Source: Roseateles asaccharophilus (lineage in GTDB: Bacteria > Pseudomonadota > Gammaproteobacteria > Burkholderiales > Burkholderiaceae_C). From it: 64,000 nt of DNA. Below are positions 26,922 to 33,058 of this stretch, piece after piece. Below the pieces are notes generated by a model, which did no database searches, was not told the origin of the DNA, and saw nothing but the letters and a program-made list of their open reading frames with translations. The first letter of the stretch is position 1, and every line of letters starts with the position of its first letter. The translations under genes were made by a program, and so were the position numbers. The stretch covers positions 930,001 through 994,000 of the forward strand of contig NZ_SNXE01000001.1 in assembly GCF_004362405.1 (NCBI RefSeq), given 5' to 3'.

Positions 26922-27212
26922 TCACAGCACCAGCGGGCCCTCGAAGTCCACGGCCTTGAAGTGCCCGTACTCGCGCACCTCCGCGCCGCGCGTGTCGGGC
27001 ACGCGGTACAGCCGCAGGCAATCTTGCTGCTCGTTGATCTCGGCCAGCAGCCGCCTCTCTAGCGTCTCCAGCTCTGCCAACGTGACTTGGCACTCGAACA
27101 CCGACTTCTGTACCCGCTGCCCGGTGCCTTCGCAGACTTTGGCGACGCGGCGCAGGCGACGCCGGCCCTCCTTGGTTTCGGTGTTTACGTCGTAGCAGAC
27201 GATCACGAGCAT
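26922..27212 (-). CDS. cas2: CRISPR adaptation endonuclease-like protein Cas2 (type I-C)
   Basis: A 96-residue protein starting [20 protein letters not shown]. The beta strand ending in the conserved Asp (YDV) is the Cas2 metal-site residue. The segment [22 protein letters not shown] is typical of type I-C Cas2. With Cas1 it forms the integrase that inserts new spacers at the leader-repeat junction. It is the last gene of the operon, 18 bp after cas1 and about 205 bp before the array. Confidence 0.96.
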   Translation of the reverse strand: MLVIVCYDVNTETKEGRRRLRRVAKVCEGTGQRVQKSVFECQVTLAELETLERRLLAEINEQQDCLRLYRVPDTRGAEVREYGHFKAVDFEGPLVL

Positions 27213-27230
27213 CGCAGCCTCCCGTCGTGT

Positions 27231-28277
27231 TCACTTCGCCAGGAAGGGCAGATAGCCGGCGCGTGAGCCATCTGCTTCAAGCTCGCCGCGGATGGCTCGG
27301 GCCAGCAGTCTTGCCTGCACCAGCGGCACCATGCCCAGCGGTACCGGCTGGGCCAGCAGCGGGTGCAGGATCTCCTCCTGCTTGCGCTGCTGATAGGCCA
27401 CCAGAACGGCCTTGCGCGCATCCGGCTGCAGCGATACCGCACCGCCCTCGCGCAGCACGAAGTCGCCGGCCCCAAGCTGCTGACGGTTCACCAGGGTCAG
27501 CGCCAGCCGGTCCGCGAAGGGTCGGAACTCTTCCATCAGATCCAGCGCCAGCGCCGCACGCCCGGGCCGCAGGGCATGCAGAAATCCCACCTGCGGATCC
27601 AGCCCGGCTGCCTCCAGCGCGCTGCGGCAGTCATTCATCCACAAGGCATACAGAAACGAGATCAGCGCATTGAAGCGGTCGCGGGGCGGTCGCCGGCTGC
27701 GGCCCTGCATCGCGAAGTCCGCACGCAGATCGGTCTTCACCAACCAGGGCAGGCCGGCAAAGTACTGGCGCGCCGCCTCGCCTTCCAGGCCTCGCACGGT
27801 GTTCAGGTCGGGCGCGGCGGGTAGGGCACGCAGGCCTGCCGCCAGGTCATCAGCCAGTCGCGTCAACTGCGCGGCCTCGGCGGCCAGCTTGGCCTCCCGC
27901 GCACCGCGCTGCAGCACCGAGCGGGCATTGCGGATCTTGCCGGCCACAAAGCTGCGCGCCAGCTCCAGCGACAAATCGGCATCGAGGCTGGCCAGGTGCT
28001 GGGCGCGGCGCAGCAGCACATTGCCGGCCTGCGCGCCTTCAAGCCGGGCCTTGAAGCGACCATGCTCGTCCAGCAGCACCAGCGCGATGCTGTCCTCGGC
28101 CAGCCGGTGCATCAGCGGCGCCGACAAGGCGATATGCCCGAAGCACACCACCGCCTGCAGATGATGCAGCGGCACGCGCAGCCGCACCTCGCGCTCCAAC
28201 TCCACCCGCAAGGTGTCGTTGTCCAGCCGCAGATAGCTCTCGGGCGTGGTGATGTAGAGCGTGTTGAGCAGTTGCAT
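27231..28277 (-). CDS. cas1: CRISPR integrase Cas1 (type I-C)
   Basis: A 348-residue protein, standard Cas1c length. It opens MQLLNTLYITTPESYLRLDN, the Cas1c N-terminal beta domain. The catalytic helical domain carries FNALISFLYALWMNDCRSAL, then VGFLHALRPGRAALALDLME and EFRPF, containing the conserved His and Glu of the metal site. A conserved Glu is expected in the preceding GLEGEAARQYF segment. It integrates spacers together with Cas2, while Cas4 selects PAM-containing substrates. Only 3 bp separate it from the cas4 stop codon. Confidence 0.96.
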   Translation of the reverse strand: MQLLNTLYITTPESYLRLDNDTLRVELEREVRLRVPLHHLQAVVCFGHIALSAPLMHRLAEDSIALVLLDEHGRFKARLEGAQAGNVLLRRAQHLASLDADLSLELARSFVAGKIRNARSVLQRGAREAKLAAEAAQLTRLADDLAAGLRALPAAPDLNTVRGLEGEAARQYFAGLPWLVKTDLRADFAMQGRSRRPPRDRFNALISFLYALWMNDCRSALEAAGLDPQVGFLHALRPGRAALALDLMEEFRPFADRLALTLVNRQQLGAGDFVLREGGAVSLQPDARKAVLVAYQQRKQEEILHPLLAQPVPLGMVPLVQARLLARAIRGELEADGSRAGYLPFLAK

Positions 28278-28280
28278 GGA

Positions 28281-28934
28281 TCAATCCGCATCGGGGTCGA
28301 ACAGGCGGCGCCGCGCCTCGATCAGCGCGCTGGCTGCGCCGCCCGCCATGGCCTCCGGCTGGCAGCGTTCGCGCAGCGAGCAGGCCTTGCAGCGTCGCGC
28401 CGCAGCCTCGCCGCTCAGTGGCGCGGGCAGGCGTTCGGACGCCAGCATCGCGCGCACCGCTTGGGCCACCGACGCCACCTGCGCGCGCAGCGCCGGCGTG
28501 ATGGGCACGACGCGGCGCCGCTTGGAACTGGCGTAATACAGCGCGCCCTCGGGCACCGCCCGGCCCGTCATGGATTCCAGGCACAGTGCCTGCGCCGCCA
28601 GCTGCAAGTCATCGCAGGCCGCGATATCGGCGGCCTTGTTGCGCGAGCCTTGCTTGTATTCCACCGGGTAGGGCGTGCCCGCCGCGTCGAACTCCACCAC
28701 ATCCGACTTGCCGATCAGCCCCAGCTCGTCATGCCACAGTGGCAGCGCCCGTTCGATGCGCAGGCCCTGCGCCGACTCCACGCCGGGCTGGTCGGTGCGA
28801 GCGTGCACCGCATTGCCGCGCAAGGTGTGGAGGTTGTCGTCAAAGGCCTGCTCCAGATGGATCAGCCCGCACTGCCGCGGGCAGTAGGCCCAGTGCTGCA
28901 GGGCCGAGAGCGGGATGGGGTCGGGCTCGTCCAT
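28281..28934 (-). CDS. cas4: CRISPR-associated exonuclease Cas4 (type I-C)
   Basis: A 217-residue RecB-like nuclease. An N-terminal Cys lies in HWAYCPRQCGLIHLE (about residues 15-29), and the C-terminal Cys cluster is RRCKACSLRERCQPE (about 179-193); together they bind a [4Fe-4S] cluster. The nuclease core has GKSDVVEF and YPVEYKQGSRNKAADIAACDD, the conserved Asp and Glu-x-Lys. It trims prespacers and sets PAM and orientation. The ATG at 28934 is 72 bp from the divergent antitoxin start. The gene is therefore cut off from cas7 by the toxin-antitoxin pair and may need its own promoter. Confidence 0.95.
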   Translation of the reverse strand: MDEPDPIPLSALQHWAYCPRQCGLIHLEQAFDDNLHTLRGNAVHARTDQPGVESAQGLRIERALPLWHDELGLIGKSDVVEFDAAGTPYPVEYKQGSRNKAADIAACDDLQLAAQALCLESMTGRAVPEGALYYASSKRRRVVPITPALRAQVASVAQAVRAMLASERLPAPLSGEAAARRCKACSLRERCQPEAMAGGAASALIEARRRLFDPDAD

Positions 28935-29006
28935 GGTGCGGCCTTGGCTTCTCAGCGAATGACTACACTGATGGCCTGTAGCAAGCCACGGCGCACGGAG
29001 ATTGTC

Positions 29007-29258
29007 ATGAGCAGCACTTCCCTGGACGAGGTGACCGCGCAAGCCTTGAAGCTCACGGCCGAAGAGCGGGCCGAGCTGATCGAGCGATTGGTAGACACCG
29101 TGACGCCTGCGCCGCCGCTGCACCCGATCTGGGAGGCCGAGATCGCACGGCGCGTCGCCGAGATGGACGCAGGCCTTGTCGAGTCCATCCCCGCGGAGCA
29201 GGTGTACGCCGAGATGCGCGACATGATTGATGGCAAGGTGGCCGAGCGCCGCCCGTGA
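29007..29258 (+). CDS. Type II antitoxin, addiction module protein (TIGR02574 family)
   Basis: An 83-residue protein. LTAEERAELIERLVDTV and HPIWEAEIARRVAEMDAGLV, then ESIPAEQVYAEM, match the addiction-module component family that pairs with RelE/ParE toxins. The N-terminal helix region is the presumed dimer and DNA-binding part, the C-terminal part the toxin-binding part. It sits on the plus strand inside the minus-strand cas operon, divergent from cas4, and overlaps the toxin start by 4 bp. It should neutralise the toxin and autorepress the pair. Confidence 0.9.
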   Translation: MSSTSLDEVTAQALKLTAEERAELIERLVDTVTPAPPLHPIWEAEIARRVAEMDAGLVESIPAEQVYAEMRDMIDGKVAERRP

Positions 29259-29551
29259 TCCTTGAGTTTCGCCCTGCCGCTCACAGGGAACTTGTGGCGG
29301 CGCTGCAGTGGTATCTGTCTGATGGCGGGCCTGCGGTGGCAGCGCGTTTCGGCCAGGCCGTCGAACAGGCCACTCAGCTGCTGGCCTCCATGCCGCAGCT
29401 CGGCACCCCGAGCCATGCCAGCCCCACCCGCGGCTGGCCGCTCAAGCGGTTCCCGTTCACCCTGGTGTATCGCGTACAGGGTGAGCGCCTGACGGTGATT
29501 GCGGTCGCGCATCAGAGCCGGGAGCCGGGGTATTGGGTGGGGCGGGGCTGA
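29255..29551 (+). CDS. RelE/ParE-family toxin
   Basis: A 98-residue protein with the RelE/ParE fold: FRPAAHRELVAALQWYLSDG, then FGQAVEQATQLLASMPQLG, RFPFTLVYRVQGERLTVIAV and AHQSREPGYW. The terminal H-x-S/x-R-x-P-x-Y-W motif is typical of ParE-like toxins. It begins at a GTG overlapping the antitoxin TGA. Its stop codon lies only 4 bp from the stop codon of the convergent cas7, so any readthrough produces cas7 antisense RNA. Target (gyrase or ribosome-bound mRNA) cannot be told from sequence alone. Confidence 0.9.
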   Translation: MILEFRPAAHRELVAALQWYLSDGGPAVAARFGQAVEQATQLLASMPQLGTPSHASPTRGWPLKRFPFTLVYRVQGERLTVIAVAHQSREPGYWVGRG

Positions 29552-29555
29552 AGTG

Positions 29556-30398
29556 TCAGAAGCCGTCTATGACTTGCGCCTGCAAGTCGGGGAGGGCATC
29601 AATGGTGATCGATCCGTCAAGATCGACCTTGACCGAACGGTGAACCTTAGCCGATGAGTATTGCCCCGACTTGCAGTTGTGCTCCCACCAAATCACCTTT
29701 ACTACTTCCATGCTGCCATCAGGGCGGGCCGATGAGGCGTCGTTCTCGAAGAGCTTGGGCAGCAGGGCCTTCAGTGTTTCTGCGTCGGCATTACTGAATC
29801 CTGTGCGTTCGGCAAGTTGCGGATTGATGCTGCCGTAGGTGACATAGATTCCGTGATCAACCCGGTGCTTCATGCCCATCGTGTCCGAACTGCGTTTGCT
29901 CCCATCACCTTCGCCGCTGACACTTTTGGTGATCTGGGTACTGGTGATGGAAACTGGCTCCAGACTGAATGCCGACTGTATGGTGACGGGGCCGCGTATC
30001 GGAATCGAAACGCCGCCAGCATCCGAGCCGCTTGCGAAGGCGAAAACTTGTCCGAAGGCGCGGACATCGAACCACTTCTCGCAAGCAAGCTTAGCTGTGG
30101 CGTCCTTGTTGGCGCCTTTCTTGAATGCGTCCTTGCCGAGGCCGTTCACGGCTGACTCGGCGCGATTGCGAAGACTGGTTTCGCCGTCAGTCTTGCGGTC
30201 ATCTGACTGGACGAAGATTGCCTGTCCGCTTTCCTGCAGGCGGTCGCGCAGCTTGCGCTTCAAGCAAACATCGGTGATCTCCCCGAGTCCGCCATAGTCG
30301 GTGCGAGGCCGGTTGCCGTTGAGTGGATCACCGTTCGGGTTGGCATGCTTGACGCGCAGCACGAGGGCGAAATCGATCTTGTTCTGCAAAGTGCTCAT
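29556..30398 (-). CDS. cas7: Type I-C Cascade backbone protein Cas7 (Csd2)
   Basis: A 280-residue RAMP-family protein. The N-terminus IDFALVLRVKHANPNGDPLN, with the NPNGDP motif, is diagnostic for Csd2/Csh2 Cas7. The middle IPIRGPVTIQSAFSLEPVSI and MGMKHRVDHGIYVTYGSINP are conserved Cas7c segments. Several copies line the crRNA in the I-C effector. It starts 18 bp after cas8c. Its stop lies 4 bp from the convergent toxin gene, and the usual downstream neighbour, cas4, is displaced by that insertion. Confidence 0.95.
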   Translation of the reverse strand: MSTLQNKIDFALVLRVKHANPNGDPLNGNRPRTDYGGLGEITDVCLKRKLRDRLQESGQAIFVQSDDRKTDGETSLRNRAESAVNGLGKDAFKKGANKDATAKLACEKWFDVRAFGQVFAFASGSDAGGVSIPIRGPVTIQSAFSLEPVSITSTQITKSVSGEGDGSKRSSDTMGMKHRVDHGIYVTYGSINPQLAERTGFSNADAETLKALLPKLFENDASSARPDGSMEVVKVIWWEHNCKSGQYSSAKVHRSVKVDLDGSITIDALPDLQAQVIDGF

Positions 30399-30416
30399 CT
30401 TGTAGTCCCTGGTCTT

Positions 30417-30824
30417 TCAGTTGGGGGTGTCGGTCGGAGACTCTTCCTTGTCCGCCTCGTCCTCTGGCGGTCGTAGCGCTTGACGCTGGCAGTGATAGCC
30501 AAGCAGGAACTCGCCGCTGAGGGCGGCGTCTTTCGTAAAGTCGTCGACAGAAAATGCCGCAATCACATCGTCCATTTGTCTGCTCACGGCATACAGGAAG
30601 GCAGGGCGCGTGTTCCGCAAGCGGGTCATGTAGGGCTGCAGACTGAGCTCTATCGTCTTCCAAGTAGAGGATGGCCGATCGGCGAATCGCTGCATCAAAC
30701 GTGCTGCTGTCGTGTCGCGCTTCTCGCCCGCGACGAAGAGCGCGCGGCTTTCAATGTGCTCGGCAAACGCCAGCAAGCGACCAAACAGGTAGTCGCGGCT
30801 GGTTCGTTCTGGTTCCAATGCCAT
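30417..30824 (-). CDS. cas11c: Internal small subunit Cas11c translated from within cas8c
   Basis: In the frame of cas8c there is an ATG at 30824 preceded by AAAGGAG with a 7-base spacer, nearly ideal for initiation. The product would be 135 residues beginning MALEPERTSRDYLFGRLLAF and is largely helical. In other type I-C systems Cas11 is made from exactly such an internal start in the 3' end of cas8c and is needed for a stable effector. Use of this start here is inferred from the sequence, not shown. Confidence 0.75.
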   Translation of the reverse strand: MALEPERTSRDYLFGRLLAFAEHIESRALFVAGEKRDTTAARLMQRFADRPSSTWKTIELSLQPYMTRLRNTRPAFLYAVSRQMDDVIAAFSVDDFTKDAALSGEFLLGYHCQRQALRPPEDEADKEESPTDTPN

Positions 30825-32330
30825 GAAGTAGCTCCTTTGTTTGTAGAACCCTTTGAACAATGCGCAGGCGACGCCCAGGCACTTCTCCCACTCCCAACGC
30901 TCGAGGCCGATTCGGTTGGACGCGCGGCGTACGGTTGATGTGAGTAGGTCGAATGGCAGTGGCATGCCATCGACAATGCAAGGCAGCAAGCGCTCGATGG
31001 TTGCGACGCGCAAGTTGTCATCCAAGCGACTGCCGTAAGCCATTTCGGCAATGTCACGTGGCGCTGGTGTTCCAACAAACTTGCGATCCTTGCCAAAGTT
31101 CTGTGGCCAGGCGAACTGCAGATGCCAAGCTTCTATGCGGTCGAGAAACTCAGAACCTTGCAGCTCGCGGTAGTAGGTGATTGCCATGCGACCTGGCGTT
31201 GCTGAGTCGAGTCCGATCACGACCACATCGTCACTTGGATCCAGCACTGCGCGATAGCCTGCGATGGAACTCTTGAGCTTTAGTGCGAAGGCCTGCCCCA
31301 CACCGACCGCTTCAGGCCTTGGGATATGGTCAGAAGCCGCCCCGTCAAATAGTTCAAATGTGCTTGCAAACGGGTCCGGCACGGGCTTTCCTGAAATCTC
31401 CCAAGCTACAAACACCTGATCACCGTTGCGATAGCCTTGGCGGGCCACCAGCCATCTCAAAGCGTTGTGGGCTTTCTGCGTCACCATGAACCCGATACCC
31501 AAGGCTTCATCCGCGTCAATGAATCGGCCCCGATAGGTGTAACCCGTGCTGTCATTCGACGAGATCAACTTGGCCTTGTCGCCGCCATGTCTGAGTTTGG
31601 CTGGGTGTTGCACAGCCAAGGCGGTTTGTGCACCAGTTGCCATGCAATAGCCGCGTTTTGTCTGGGTGGTCTGGTAATAAGCGATCCAGGCGCTTGTCAA
31701 AGATTCGTCTGTCCATGTCGCCGAGTTCGGCTCGTCGCCGATTTCAACGCGCCATCGGATGAAGGCATCCTCCTGCTGCTGGCCGGCAGACATCACTTTG
31801 AAGATTGCGGGGGCCTGCGCCTTATCGCCTGACCAACCTTTCAAGAGTTTGCCGGTCTCCGAATCAAGGTGAAGAACGCCAGCTCCGACCAAATCGGCGA
31901 CCATGCAGCCTTTCTTGATGTAGCCGAGGATGGCGTCAATCTTTGGATGCCCATGAACCGACTTCGCCCAACCCGACAGGGATGCAAGATAGTCTCGATG
32001 CGGCTGCTGGACATCCTTTGAATAGCCGGAGGTGACTTCGCCGCCATAGGCCGAATAGTCGCCAGCCAAGTACTGCAGCTTGTCCGCCAGTGGATGGTTG
32101 ACCGGCTTGCTGCCCGCCCTTCCTCCGGACTCTTCCGTGCAGGGAATCAAGGTTGTGGCCAGCGCCCTTTCGAGCACTGCCGCTCGCTTGAACTGGCCGG
32201 TGGCGTCCACCACGATCTCGACTTGGGCGAGTTGAGTCGTGTGGCTGATGGGCATCAACGGGGGTGAGCCTTCCGACTCGCGGCCCTTGCAGTGCTCGTA
32301 GGTCGCGTGGAGCATTTGGATCCAGCTCAT
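30417..32330 (-). CDS. cas8c: Type I-C Cascade large subunit Cas8c (Csd1)
   Basis: A 637-residue protein starting MSWIQMLHATYEHCKGRESE, the typical Csd1 opening. Also visible are PLADKLQYLAGDYSAYGGEV near residue 100 and the conserved LRWLVARQGYRNGDQVFVAW region. It recognises the PAM and opens the target DNA. Its ATG overlaps the cas5 stop by 4 bp (ATGA). A strong ribosome binding site and ATG inside the 3' part (30824) should give a separate Cas11c polypeptide. The gene is visibly less GC-rich than its neighbours outside the operon. Confidence 0.95.
   Translation of the reverse strand: MSWIQMLHATYEHCKGRESEGSPPLMPISHTTQLAQVEIVVDATGQFKRAAVLERALATTLIPCTEESGGRAGSKPVNHPLADKLQYLAGDYSAYGGEVTSGYSKDVQQPHRDYLASLSGWAKSVHGHPKIDAILGYIKKGCMVADLVGAGVLHLDSETGKLLKGWSGDKAQAPAIFKVMSAGQQQEDAFIRWRVEIGDEPNSATWTDESLTSAWIAYYQTTQTKRGYCMATGAQTALAVQHPAKLRHGGDKAKLISSNDSTGYTYRGRFIDADEALGIGFMVTQKAHNALRWLVARQGYRNGDQVFVAWEISGKPVPDPFASTFELFDGAASDHIPRPEAVGVGQAFALKLKSSIAGYRAVLDPSDDVVVIGLDSATPGRMAITYYRELQGSEFLDRIEAWHLQFAWPQNFGKDRKFVGTPAPRDIAEMAYGSRLDDNLRVATIERLLPCIVDGMPLPFDLLTSTVRRASNRIGLERWEWEKCLGVACALFKGFYKQRSYFMALEPERTSRDYLFGRLLAFAEHIESRALFVAGEKRDTTAARLMQRFADRPSSTWKTIELSLQPYMTRLRNTRPAFLYAVSRQMDDVIAAFSVDDFTKDAALSGEFLLGYHCQRQALRPPEDEADKEESPTDTPN
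30832..30838 (-). promoter_or_regulatory. Internal ribosome binding site for Cas11c
   Basis: AAAGGAG on the minus strand, 7 bases before the ATG at 30824 and inside cas8c. It is stronger than the sites in front of most genes in the window. Confidence 0.75.
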
Positions 32331-33058
32331 TCGGCAGCCCCCATCGCGATTGCCTCAGCCTCAGCATCCAACTGCGACTGACCCAGCCCAAACGGCTTCA
32401 CGCGCATGTCGCGCACAAATTTACGATCCGTGCAGTCTTGCGGATGTTGGAAGCGGATCACGCCATCGACCATGGTGGGACGCCAGAACCGGGCATGGAG
32501 TTTGCCGTCACCGCTCTCGTCCGGATAGTCGAATCCGTGAAACATGAGCCCGAATGCCAGTTCACCAGCACCGTCGAGTTCTCCGGAACCTTCGCCAAAT
32601 GAGCAGGGCTCCACATAGCCCTGACAATCGCGGGTGCCGAGAAAAACGTCTTGTCGTCCACCGCGCTCCACCATGCGTCGCGCAATAGACAGGTGTTTTC
32701 CGTGGATGCGATCAGTGCTAAGTTCAGGGCGGTGTTCGTTCCACTCGAAATGCGCGCTGACCTGGTACTCGACATCGGCCAAGAATGTGTAGATAGCCAA
32801 GCTGTTGCCGCCACTGAATTCCATCGGCTTGGCCCCCTTGGTCTGCGTTCGTATTCGCTTCATCACCCGAACCGCGTCAATCACCCAGATCAGCGTTGGT
32901 TTCCAGTAGATTGATTTGGCGATGCCCTTCAAGGCTTCATAGGTAGGAACGTGATACGAGCACTTCTCGCCACCGACCTTGGTCAATGGATCTGTGAAAA
33001 GGGCATAGCGGCCAGACACTTTGAACTCGATGCTGTTGCGATGTTTGTGGTCAGTCAT
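32327..33058 (-). CDS. cas5: Type I-C Cas5 (Csd5/Cas5d), pre-crRNA endoribonuclease
   Basis: A 243-residue protein. The N-terminus IEFKVSGRYALFTDPLTKVG, then GEKCSYHVPTYEALKGIAKS, is the Cas5d signature. In type I-C this protein, not Cas6, cuts the repeat RNA and stays on the crRNA 5' handle. Conserved Tyr/Lys/His residues expected for catalysis fall in the early YALFTDPLTKVGGEK and SYHVPTYEALKG segments; exact catalytic residues are not assigned here. It overlaps cas3 by 8 bp upstream and cas8c by 4 bp downstream. Confidence 0.95.
   Translation of the reverse strand: MTDHKHRNSIEFKVSGRYALFTDPLTKVGGEKCSYHVPTYEALKGIAKSIYWKPTLIWVIDAVRVMKRIRTQTKGAKPMEFSGGNSLAIYTFLADVEYQVSAHFEWNEHRPELSTDRIHGKHLSIARRMVERGGRQDVFLGTRDCQGYVEPCSFGEGSGELDGAGELAFGLMFHGFDYPDESGDGKLHARFWRPTMVDGVIRFQHPQDCTDRKFVRDMRVKPFGLGQSQLDAEAEAIAMGAAE

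Noticed and set aside
28944-28969. TTGGCT and TACACT as a promoter for the toxin-antitoxin genes
   Set aside because: Spacing is only 14 bp and the -35 match is weak, so I did not list it as a feature.
28935-29006. Possible CRISPR-repeat-like RNA antitoxin (CreTA style) beside the toxin-antitoxin genes
   Set aside because: No sequence resembling the GTGGATTGAAAC handle or the repeat stem is present, and a protein antitoxin is clearly encoded.
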